From Lampris incognitus (taxonomy: Eukaryota; Chordata; Actinopteri; Lampriformes; Lampridae), in assembly GCF_029633865.1 (NCBI RefSeq), contig NC_079216.1, forward strand, positions 23,622,447 through 23,686,446: a stretch of 64,000 nt of DNA, given 5' to 3'. This document shows positions 22,171 to 34,300 of the stretch, piece after piece (position 1 is the stretch's first letter; every line of letters begins with the position of its first letter). The translations under genes were made by a program, and so were the position numbers. The notes beneath the pieces are model-generated. The model was not told the DNA's origin. It was given only the letters and a program-made list of their open reading frames with translations, and did no database searches.

Positions 22171-22176
22171 TTTATT
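22171..22176 (-). terminator. AATAAA overlapping the tcp11l1 stop codon
   Basis: The stop TAA (22174-22172) is embedded in AAATAAAC on the minus strand. Use of this signal would give a 3' UTR of only a few tens of bases. Whether it is used cannot be told. Confidence 0.35.
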
Positions 22177-22395
22177 TCTCCGTGCCTCGGCTCTCTACGG
22201 CCGTCAGTATGTTCTGGAGAATCCTTTGATAGAATGGAGAAAACACCTGCTTGTTGAAGTTGACCAGGCGACAAAAGCGACGAGCAAGCTCTGTCAGCTC
22301 TCTGCTGACTGGAGTCAGCCCCCCTGGGTGAGGAGGAGGGGTCTTATGATGGGTGGACTCCAGGGACGCCAGTAGGTAGCGCTGGATCCGAGAGT
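22172..22395 (-). CDS. tcp11l1: tcp11l1 exon 10, C-terminus and stop
   Basis: The acceptor is TTACAG at 22396-22401. The exon encodes about residues 429-502, including [36 protein letters not shown] and a stop at 22174-22172. It starts in phase 1: the G from exon 9 plus AC makes Asp. This is the conserved C-terminal block of TCP11-like proteins. The penultimate stretch ([10 protein letters not shown]) extends a little beyond the end of the mammalian protein. Confidence 0.9.
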
Positions 22396-25300
22396 CTGTA
22401 AGGGGGTGAAGAGAGAAGAAAGGGGAAAGAAGGAGAGATTAGATATAAATATATACGTGAGGTCAAAAGTGTTCTTCATCAGTGCTCAGCCAAAACAGAC
22501 ACCTCAAAATACTAAAGAGTAATACATGCACTGAACAAAAAGCTGGGATAAAGTCTTGCATGAAAAGAAGTGCAAGAACAGTGTTAAAAGGTTCTTCTAG
22601 ATGATGTTGAAATACAACCAGTCACAGTTTTTATTGTTTTTACCCATCAGCTTGCGAACAGTGTTGTCTGGCTGGCCGGTGGCCAAGATCTGTCCCTTTA
22701 AAGTGCTCTGTCGGTCAGTGGAAAATGGAGAGTAACCATGCTGGTTCAGACGCTGGCTGAGTTCAACGCACAACCTCTCTCCAATGGTTGCTAAGGTCTC
22801 TTCTTCGCTAAAAGACCTTATGAAAGGCAATAACACATGATTAGTTTTTGTTTTATTGTTTTAATCATGTTTCAAGTTACATTTTCAAACCTTATGACTA
22901 AACTGCAAATGTACTAACTACTACTACTTTCAGCTGCTCCTGTTAGGGGTTGCCAAAGCAGATCATCCATTTCCATCTTTTCCTGTCCTCTGCATCTTTC
23001 TCTGTCACGCCAGCCACCTGCATATCCTCCCTCGCCACATCCATAAACCTCTTTGGCCTTCCTCTTGCTTCATCTGGGAGCTCCATATTCAGCATCCTTC
23101 TCCCAACCTCTCCTCCGCACATGTCCAAACCTCTCAGTCTTGCCTCTCTTGCTTTGTCTCCAAACCATCCAATCTGAGCTGTCCCTCTAATATTCTCATT
23201 CCTAATCCTGTCCTTCTTCATCACTCTCAATGAAAACCTTAGCATCTTCACCTCCAGCTCTGCCTTTTGACCTTGCGTAAGTGCCACCGTTTCCGAACCA
23301 TAAAAAACATAGCTGGTCTCACAACCATCTTGTAAACCTTCCCTTTAACTCTTGCTTGGCACCCTTCTGTCGCAAATCACTCCTGACGCTCTTCTCCACC
23401 CACACCACCCTGCCTGCACTCTCTTCTTCACCTCTCTTCCACACTCCCCGTTACTTTGAACAGCTGACCCCAATAATTAAAATTCATACGCCTTTGTCAC
23501 CTCTACTCCTTGCATACTCACCATTCCAATCTCCTCCCTCTCTTTCCAAGATTGTGTTAAACAATCTAGTTAGAAACTCCACTCCCATCTCTCCTAAGCA
23601 CCTCCACGCCTCCACAGGTATTTCATCTGGTACAACCGCCTTTCCACTCTTCATCCTCTTCATGGCTGCCCTCACTTCCTCTTGTTATCCACCACATTTC
23701 CTGATTAACTATCTCCACATCATCCAACCTTCTTTCTCTCATTTTCTTCATCATCAGCTCCACATAAAATACTCCTCCCACCTTCTCAACACACTCTCCT
23801 CGCTTGTCAACACATTTCCATCTCTATCCTTCATCACCCTAACCTACTGCACATCCTTCTCAGCTCAGCCCCTCTGTCTAGCTAATCAGTACAAGTCCTT
23901 TTCTTCTTCCTCAGTGTCTAACCTTTCATAGAACTCACCATAGGCCTTTGCCTTTGCCACCACTCTCTTTGTTTTAGGCTGCATCTCCTTGTACTCCTGT
24001 CTACTTTCTTCATCTCTCTGACTATCCCACTTCTTTGCCAACCTCTTTCTCTGTATAATTTGCTGTGCTTCCTCATTCCACCACTAAGTCTCCTTGTCTT
24101 CCTTCCTCTATCCAGATGACACACCAAGTACCTTCCTAGCTGTCTCCCTCACTGTTTCTGCAGTGGTTGCCCAGCCATCCAGCAAATCTTCACTACCACC
24201 CAGTGTCTGTCTTAACTCCACCTGAACTCCACACAACAGTCTTCCTTCTTCAACTTCCACCATTTGATCATTGGTTCTGCCTTCACTCTCTTCCTCTTCT
24301 TGGTCTCCAAAGTCATCCTACAGACCACCATCCAATGCTGCCTGGCTACAATCTCCTGTCACCACCTTGCAGTCTCAAATCCCTTTCAGATTGCACATCC
24401 TGCATAAGATATAGTCCACCTGTGTGCACTTGCCTCCATTCTTATACATCACCCTGTGTTACTCCCTCTTCTTGAAATATGTATTCACCACAGCCATCTC
24501 CATCCTTTTTGCAAAATCCACCATCATCTGTCCTTCCACATTCCTCTCCTTGAAACCCTACCAGCCCATCACCTCCTCATTACCTCTGTTCCCTTCACCA
24601 ATATGCCCATTGAAGTCTGCTCCAATCACCACTCTCGCCTCCTTGGATACACTCTCCACCACTTCATCCAACACACTCCAGAATTCTTCTTTCGCTTCCA
24701 TCTCACACCCAACTTCTGGGGCATATGTGCTGATAGTATTCATCATCACACCTTCGATTTCTAGCTTCATACTCATCATTGTCTGACACTCTTCACCTCC
24801 AACACACTCTTGACATCCCCTTCCTTCAAAATTAACCCTACTCCATTTCTCCTCCCATCTGCACCATGGTAGAAGAGTTTGAACCCACCTTTGAGCTCCG
24901 GGCCTTACTCCCCTTCCAGCTGGTCTCTTGCACACACAGTATATCTGCCTTTCTTCTTTCCATCATATCAGCCAGCTCTCTCCCTTTACCAGTCATAGTG
25001 CCAAGATTCAAAGTTCTGACTCTCCCCTCCACACTCCTACCCTTCCTCCTCTCCCACTGCCTCTGGACATGCCTTTCCCCTCTCCTTCTCCTTCGCCCAA
25101 CAGTAGCATAGTTTCCACCGGCATCCTGCTTGGCCAACAGTACCGGTGGCAGTCATTGGTAACCTGGGCCTTGACTGATCTGGTATGGAAATCTGATTTA
25201 TGATCTGCATATTTGGTTTGGCAAAGGTTTTACACCGGATGCCCTTCCTGATGCAACTGTAATCCAATTATACGTACATGTTTTTATGGTAAATATTAAT

Positions 25301-28300
25301 CTATATGCATATGTCTAGATTTCGCCCTATGTTTTCATGTTGGGCATTATAGCTCTGATGGTGTGTGGATTTCAAAACAGATTGCAAGCCATATCAATGC
25401 AAAAACAAGAGCTTGTTGTTCTGTAAACTGTGTTGATACCATGTGCTGTATCTATATAAATGTGACGAAAAGCAATGCTACCCACGGTGTCTGCATGTCT
25501 GCGAGAATTGCATTGATGGTGTCCTTAAGTGTTTCCATCAGCCCTGGCAGGCCAGAGATGGCCTCCCCCATAGTGGTATAGACAATAAGGAGCACACTGG
25601 ATAGAATCACCAGCTGCTCAGCCTCCTGCTGCATCTCCTGGAACCGAACCTGGTCCATCACCACTGTCTAGAGAGGGGAGGAGAAAAGGAAGCAGTTTGT
25701 ATGTGGGTTTATATGCATTTGTTTATGTAAATGGGTTGAAATGTATGTGTGATGGCAGTGCTGGTTCGACAGATGATAGCAATAAGAATAACTGAAAAGG
25801 GGCATAAGAAGATAGACTGTGAGGGAGTCAAGTCAATTTTTATTTGCATAGCCCATTATCACAAATTACAAATTTGCCTCAGTGGGTCATATAGCATTAC
25901 AACATCCTGTCTTTAGACCCTCACATCTGACAAGTAAATACTCCCTAAAAAAAATTTAACAGAAGAGAGGGAGAGCAACAGAGGAGGGATCTCTCTCCCA
26001 AGATGTACAGATGTGCAATGGATGTTGTGTTCACACAATTTACAGAATACAACATTGAAAGAGGATAACAGAATTATGATGAAATTATAAAATATATGAA
26101 GAATATGATGAGGAGGAAACCAAGAAGTGTCCGGATGCCACCGGAATAGCCCAGGGCCTGAGCCACGCGACCACCATCATCATGTAGACCTGACAGGAGG
26201 ACATACTAAACATGCACATGAGAGACTCACATCACACCATCACATACACGGGAGAAGAGACAGAAAAACAAAACAAACAGTCACACGTCTGAGTGAGAGA
26301 AGGATATATTGAAACACTGAAACAGAATATAAAAATTCTATGGATTTATAAGATATATAAAAAGAAAATGTGATGAGGAGGATTCCAAGCAGTGTCCAGG
26401 TGGCAACCATCAACACCATGGAAACCTGGGAGGAAGACAAACTGCACATACACCTAAGGGAGACTCACATCACACCATTCACATACACAGAAGAGAAAGG
26501 AGAAGATATCATTCAGAGAGAGAAAAAACACATGTGACAGAAGAGAACAGTTTGCATTAGTCAACAATCTCAACTCTAAAATCTCGTCGGCAGAACAGTG
26601 CTTGATAAATTAATTGAGACAGAGACCCACCCCCCATGCAGTACAGGTTGTGAAGCACTCAACTTAAAGGCAACTAACTGTAGGGTAAGGCAAAAAGATG
26701 AGTTTTAAGTTTGGATTCAAAGGACTCAACAGACTCTGATTGTCTTGACGGCAGCAGGCAGGTTATTCTGCAAGAACGAGGCTCAATAGGAAAAGGCCCT
26801 GCCACCGGCTGACATCTTTTTAACTTTGGGTACACACAGGAGCCCTGTATTTTGAGAGCAGAGAGCTTGAGATGGAATGTACAGTTTAAGGAGATCAGAC
26901 AGGCGTGATAGGGGCAAGCCCATTTAGGATTTTATAAGTCAGCAGAAGCACCTTGAAGTCTGATCTAACATGGATAGGAAGCCAATGAAGAGAGTCAAGA
27001 ATTGGTATAGTATGGTCAAATTTTCTAGCTTTAGTTAGGATTCTAGCTACAGCATTTTGTACCATCTGAAGACTTTTAGTACTAGCGTGTGGCAGACCTG
27101 AAAACAGAACATTATAATAATCAAATCTGGATGAAACAAATGTATGTAATAGTATCTCTGCGTCACCTATGGACATGAAAGACCAAATTTTAGCTATATT
27201 ACGTAGTGAAAAAAGGCAGTTTTGATAATTTCTTTCATGTGCTTATCAAAGGAAAGGCTGGGATCAAATGCAACACCAAGATTTTTGGCTGCCACACTTT
27301 GTGAAATCACAAAGTTGTCAAATTGATGTCGGTGTCTAACAGGGCCAACGACCAGCATCTTAGTTTTAAATGAATTTAGAAGCAGGAAATTTAGAGACAC
27401 CCAATTTCTCACCGCAGCCAAGCAGGCCTCTAAATTAGTCATTTTGAGAATGATCATCAACTCTTATAGGCACATACAGATGAGTATCATCGAAATAGCA
27501 ATGGAAATTTATTCCATAACTGCGTATTTGGCCAAGAGTCGAACTATACAGAGAGAAAAGTAGAGGGCCAAGAACTGAGCCATGAGGTACGCCACATTTA
27601 ACATCAGAGAATTTTGATGGAATATTATTATAGCAGAAACAATGTGTTATTCCAGATAAGTAGGACTTAAGCCAAGAGAGAGCTAAGCAAGAGACACCAA
27701 AATGAAAATGTATTCTGTCTAATAGTATACAGTGATCAATGGTGTCAAAGGCTGCACTGAGGTCCAGTAGTAAAAGCACAGAAGTGGAATCAGAGTCAAT
27801 GGCTGGTAGGAGATTCTTCACCACTCTGGTCAGAGCAGTTTCAGTGGAATGACAAGCCCTGAAAGCTGCCTGAAAAGGTTCATATAGTTGTTTTCTTCTA
27901 TATGGGTCGAAAGTTGTTGATACACAACTCAAGGTGCTTTTTTTTAAGTAGAGGTTTAATCACAGTTGTATCAAACTGCTGGGAACAGTGCCAGTAATAA
28001 ATGATAAATTAACTATGTCTAGCATTGTAGTAGGTCCCAGGAAAGTCCAGATGTCTTTAAAAAGTTTTGCTGGTAAAGGGTCCAGTAGGCAAGTAGTTGG
28101 TTTAGAAGCTGACATGAGCTTAATCAAAGTATCAAGAGAGATAGTCTCAAAAGCTGTAATAACAGGGACAATCAGTTAATCATTGTATATAGATATGAAT
28201 TTGGTAAGACAGGATCTGCAGTTGCTGGAGTTGACGAACTAATTTTGTTTATGATCTCATTAACATTCTTGCAGAAAAAGTCTAGAAACTCATGGGCTGC

Positions 28301-31300
28301 GAATTGTGAGCAGCTAATAGATGGTTGCTTTTTAGTAAACTTGGATACAGTGTCAAAAACAAAAATATAGGGTTATGGTTATTGATATTGATTAAGCATG
28401 AGAGATACGCTGCTTTTGCAGCATATAAAGCGTGCTTGTATTTCAAATAAACACTCGTGCCAAGATGGGTAAAAAAAACTTCCAATTTTGATTTTCACCA
28501 TTTATGTTCCAATCTCCTGCAGGCTCACTTAACAGCACATCTCGTCGTTAAGCCAGGGTGTTGGCCTCTTTAGTCACCTAGCTCTGTTAGTGAGAGGTGC
28601 AACTGAATCAAGGAGACTAGAGAGGGCTACATTTAAGTCACTAGTGAAATTTTCAACAGACTGAGTCTCTACAGTGAAAGGAAACAAGACTGCAGGCAGC
28701 TGCTGGCCAAATGCAGCTACATTGGACAGACCAAAGTGGCAAGTAGCAATTACATCTATGCCGACATTAAGACGACAGGCCAATAATGCTTCATATTTGA
28801 TGAGAAACTGACATAGCAGATGTGGTTGGCAAGACATTCCGATCAGAAACAGCTATCCCTTTAGATAAAACCAAATCATGGGTGTTGCCAATGCACTGAG
28901 TCAACTCTTGAAGAAACTGAGCGAACCCAAATGTATCAACAAGCGCCAGAAAGGCTTTACTTAGAGAATCAGTAGCCTTATTCAGATGAATATTGAAATC
29001 ACCATAAGTTAGAATCTCATCAGTATGAGTAACAAGACCTGAGACAAAGTCTCTAAAATTCTTCAAGCCAGGAGGTTGATAGAGTATCACAATCTGGACT
29101 GAGCTGAGTCCATTCATGGCTGAGGGAGATGGACTTAGAATAAGAGCTTCAAAAGACTGTAATTTAGAATTAAATGTAAACATTAAATTGAAAATAGACT
29201 TATGTATTAAGGCAACAACTTGTTTATTTGCCCGAGCTACAAGGGCATAAGTATAGTCGGGTGGGGAAGCTTAATTTAAGGGAAGGAAAATATTTGATTT
29301 CAGCCATGATTTCACATAACCCAATCTTATCGAAACTATATTCAAGAATCAGATCATTTATCAGTAAGGCTTTGGTAGACTGCTGTCTACCAAAGCCTTC
29401 TGAGCTGATATTTATTAAACCAAATTTAAGCATCTTGTGGAAGTGATCAATACCAGGGATAACTTCAGAGCTACCAATAGGTGAAATATTAATTGGAATT
29501 AGACACCTTGTGTTATTGACAATTTTGATGACCTATGCTTTGGACAATATGTGGTCACATTTTTGATAACAGATGTTTGATTCTGTAGTTTATTAGATAC
29601 TTTTTTACACACTTCACCACCACCAGTGGTAGGAATGATTAGATTATTGTGATTCACACATTTAGCAGAAGCGAGTTTGGGAGCAATACAACAGGGTAGG
29701 GAGACGTTCTCGATGTTATAATAATACTAATGAAAATATAGCAATTTTCTAGACACCCTAAGTGGTCCACGTTGAAGGGGATAAATCACTTCAACCACCA
29801 CCAATGTGTAGCACCCACCTGGTTGATACACAGCAGCCATTTTGCGCCAGAACGCTCACCACACATCAGCTTGAGATGGAGAGGGAGGAATCACTGAGCC
29901 AATTACATGGGGGGATGATTAGGTGGCCAGATGGAGAGAGCCGGGTTTGAGAATTTTGCCAGGACACCAGGGAACCCCCTAATCTTTTACTCTTGTGTTT
30001 TATTGTTTACATTTTAATTCCTTTATTTTACTTCTACATGTATTTTTATATTCATATGTGTTACTTATTTTATATTGTATTTTAAGCTTGTGCAGCACTT
30101 TGGTTCAACTGTGGTTGTTTTAAATGTGCTATATAAATAAACTTGACTAATCTTTGCAATAAGTGTCATGGGATCTTTAATGACCAGTGAGTCAGGACCT
30201 CGGTTTAACATCTCATCCGAAGGACAGAATTTCCTACAGCACAGTGTCCCCATCACTACACTGGGGCATTGGAATTTGACATGTTGTTGTTTTTTATTAG
30301 GACCAGAGGGACGATTGCCCCTATTGGCCCACCAACACCACTTCCAGCAGCAACTCAGTTTTTCCCGGGAGGTCTGCCATCCAAGTGTTAGCCAAGCCCA
30401 CACCTGCTTAGCTTCCATCATTTGGCAGAGAGCCAGGGTACATGTTGGCACTGCTGCTGGCATACACATACACTCACCGGCCACTTTATTAGGCACACCT
30501 GTCCAACTGCTCGTTAACGCAAATTTCTAATCAGCCAATCACATGGCAGCAACTCAATGCATTTAGGCATGTAGACATGGTCAAGACGATCTGCTGCAGT
30601 TCAAACCGAGCATCTGAATCGGGAAGAAAGGTGATTTAAGTGACTTTGAACGTGGCATGGTTGTTTGTGCCAGACGGGCTGGTCTGAGTATTTCAGAAAC
30701 TGCTGAACTACTGGGATTTTCACGCACAACCATCTCTAGGGTTTATAGAGAATGGTCCGAAAAAGAGAAAATATCCAGTGAGCGGCAGTTCTGTGGGCGA
30801 AAATGCCTTGTTGATGCCAGAGGTCAGAGGAGAATGGCCAGACTGGTTCGAGCTGATAGAAAGGCAACAGTAACTCAAATAACCACTCATTACAACCGAG
30901 GTATGCAGAAGAGCATCTCTGAACGCACAACATGTCGAACCTTGAGGCAGATGGGCTACAGCGGCAGAAGACCACACCCGGTGCCACTCCTGTCGGCTAA
31001 GAACAGGAAACTGAGGCTACAATTTGCACAGGCTCACCAAAATTGGACAATAGAAGATTGGAAAAACGTTGCCTGGTCTGATGAGTCTCGATTTCTGCTG
31101 CGACATTCGGATGGTAGGGTCAGAATTTGGCGTCAACAACATGAAAGCATGGATCCATCCTGCCTTGTATCAACGGTTCAGGCTGGTGGTAGTGGTGTAA
31201 TGGTGTGGGGGATATTTTCTTGGCACACTTTGGGCCCCTTAGTACCAATTGAGCATCGTGTCAACGCCACAGCCTACCTGAGTATTGTTGCTGACCATGT

Positions 31301-34300
31301 CCATCCCTTTATGACCACAGTGTTCTTATCTTCTGATGGCTACTTCCAGCAGGATAACGCGCCATGTCATAAAGCTCGAATCATCTCAGACTGGTTTCTT
31401 GAACATGACAATGAGTTCACTGTACTCAAATGGCCTCCACAGTCACCAGATCTCAATCCAATAGAGCACCTTTGGGATGTGGTGGACCGGGAGATTCGTA
31501 TCATGGATGTGCAGCCGACAAATCTGCAGCAACTGCGTGATGCTATCATGTCAATATGGACCAAACTCTCTGAGGAATGTTTCCAGTACCTTGTTGAATC
31601 TATGCCACGAAGGATTAAGGCAGTTCTGAAGGCAAAAGGGGGTCCAACCCAGTACTAGCAAGGTGTACCTAATAAAGTGGCCAGTGAGTGTATATCTATC
31701 TATATATATCCGCTCCTCATTTGTTGAGCACTTTCATCAACACCAGTGACGGTTTCCGAAAAAAAACCCACCATAAATATATATTTTTTTCGATGATGTA
31801 TCTTTGAATCAATTATACATAGATATAGATATATATACACACACCAAGCTGTCAATCTATACTATGAGAAATTCCTTGACAAAAATTAAATCAACTAGTG
31901 GACTCCACGTATGCATTAGGTTTAAACGTAGCAGGATCTCTAATCACCTGCAACCTGCTGAATGATAAGACCCTAAGTGTCAAACTAAATGTAGACAGCT
32001 ATATATATTGCTAAACAAAAGAGCAGTGCTGTCCTCAGTAGGGTGATTGCAGTCCATTTACAGCAGGTAAGGGCGGCTCCAGAAAGAAAGCCAGTTATCA
32101 ACAAAGCCAAATTCCTGCTCATTTCAGTAAAAGGCCAGTCAGCGGTTCATTCAGGTGAACCTACTAAACATCTATCGAAAGGAGTTGAATCAAGTGCAAC
32201 TGACTTGATTCAACTCCTTTGGATAAACATGACCTGGATGAATGAGAACATTCACAGACATACTGTGCATCTCATCATTACCCCTCACGGGTAAGGGACC
32301 ACAGCCAATTAATCAATACTGATACATCTATACTTATGCTTCACTGGAGTTACTGCTGACAATGCTCGTTGCCACAAAAGCAACAAGTCTTTTGCATGTA
32401 AGGGCAGAAAAACCAGCAGTCTTTCGAAACCTCTATGGTGAAAGTGCATCAAGTACAGGTGAAAAAATACACAGTTTTCGACTGCCTAGCTCATAGGTCA
32501 TCTCTCATTGCCCTATCCACCTCAGGTGTGTTATGTATGCTAGCAGCCTAGAGTCCACAGGGAGTTAAGTAAATTATACAAACATGGATCAATGCTTAAA
32601 AGTAATTCTCTGTCCAGACATAAGAAAATAAAGAAATGTGGATTCTGTTCTTAATTGGTTTCCTTTTTTTTTCCTTCAAAAATTAACAAAAAGAATCGAT
32701 AAGAGCCTCGTTAAAATATTGGATCAATAGGCAGTATCCATAAGAGTAGTAGTACTTTTTTCTTTTCCTTTGGCTTTTCCTCCCCAATTGTACCCGTCTA
32801 ATTACACCACTCTTCCAAGCTTTCCCGGTCATTGCTCCACCTCTTCTGCCGATCTGGGGAGGGCCACAGACTACCACATGCCTCCTGTGATACATGTGGA
32901 GTCGCCAGCTGCTTCTTTTCACCTGACAGTGAGGAGTTTCACCAGGGGGATGTAGCGTGTGGAAGGATCACACTATTCCCCCAGTTCCGCCTCCACCCTG
33001 AACAGGCACCCCGACTGACCAGAGGAGGCGCCAGTGCAACGACCAGGACACATACCCACATTCGGCTTCCCACCCGCAGACACAGCCAATTGTGTCTGTA
33101 AGGATGCCCGACCAAGCCTGAGGTAACACGTGAATTCGAACCGTAATCCCCGTGTTGGTAGGCAATGGAATAGACCGCTATGCTATACGGAAGCCCTAGA
33201 CTGTTAAAATCTTGACGACACACCAATCCCTACAGATAAGGGACCAGAGACAATCCATACTGATACATCTTTCTGGCCAACTCAAGCATCCTGACTAGGC
33301 TGGCTTTTGTGATCTCTGATTGCTTTATCCTAGCATTATTGGTGCCGACATGAATAACAATGTTGCTGAACGTAGTGGTGTTTAACTGGGTTCCCTGATT
33401 CTCCCTCTGTGATGACAGTACTTCAAGATTATCCTGTATGTTGGAGACTCTGGCCCCGGGTAAACAGTGAACCAAGAATGGGGAAGCTAATCAAATATTG
33501 CAGGTAATGGAGTCTCCTATCACTAGCGTGTGTTGCTTTACTCTGTCGACAAGAGCAGGAGAGGCAAGCTGGCTGATAGGACTACCAGTAAACAGAGACA
33601 AACTCCGCTGCATCTGCTGACAAGGCTGAGCTAGTGCTAACAATAGCAGGTCTGCTGTCAGGCCCAGGGCTAAGGCCTATCTGGAGTGCCCGTCATGTCT
33701 AATCCTAGCCGAAAGAAGCTACTTTAATTCACGGACACGTCGCTCCAGTAGAGACAAACTATCTATAACTGCAGTACAGTCACCACACACCATCGTTTTA
33801 ATGAGGCTGCTTTGAGTGCAAATGCAATAGAGCTAACTGCTAAGCTGGGCTAAGCTCGAAGCTAGTAACAAATTAGAGAACGAGAGGCTGCCCACTAACA
33901 CAAGAGTCATTTGAGAAAGAAAACCAGAGAATCTAGCAATAAGTGCACTAAGCACAGAAAATAGCTAAATCAGTAGATCAAATGAAGAGGTTAGGACATA
34001 ATATAGAGAAGCTATAGTAAGAGAATAAATAGCAGTTATCGATCTCACGAAGCCAACTCTCACAAAGGCAGAGGCTGGAAACAGCTAGAGACCTAGGGAG
34101 TGAGTGAACGGCTTTAGAATTACAGGTTACATACCTCTGGGAAGGGGTCTGAGGCATGGTGCCACTTCAGGAGGCGCAAGTAGGCATGATTATGGATGTT
34201 CAGTGGAACCAAGGAAGAAGGACATGAGGCTGCTCCAGAGTCATCTGCTCCACCTTCTCTTAAGCAGTCCAATGTGTCCTGAAGCCATTTTTCAGTGTAG

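Larger units (their letters stand above)
22925..25265 (-). mobile_element. RTE-type LINE, minus-strand copy with internal deletion
   Basis: Same family as 18132-21130 but opposite strand. The 5' end at about 25265 reads GCATCAGGAAGGGCATCCGG and the 3' end (about 22925) ...GGCAACCCCTAACAGGAGCAG. The endonuclease blocks are at 24558-25137. The RT finger region ([17 protein letters not shown]) is at about 23484-23675 and the C-terminal block at 22943-23287. The stretch that should hold the FADD box is missing between 23283 and 23484. It sits in the tcp11l1 intron between exons 9 and 8. Confidence 0.85.
25828..34020 (-). mobile_element. L2-like LINE, long minus-strand copy with insertions
   Basis: The 3' end at about 25828 reads, on the minus strand, GGGCTATGCAAATAAAAATTG. 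The copy runs through a tandem-unit 3' UTR, RT (26895-27932), endonuclease (28574-29433) and ORF1-ORF2 spacer (31840-32300), to an ORF1 piece with an esterase word (33200-33480). Interruptions are 29700-31840 (repeat, 5S SINE, DD36E transposon) and 32330-33235 (including SINE A3). In the tcp11l1 intron between exons 8 and 7, on the same strand as the gene. Confidence 0.8.

Noticed and set aside
22800..22816. Alternative exon 9 acceptor at TTTTAG, 9 bp inside
   Set aside because: It gives no in-frame junction with exon 8 and loses the SF residues expected from the family.
30360..30425. 5S rRNA gene
   Set aside because: Only the internal control region is similar, the 5' part is missing, and a SINE body follows.
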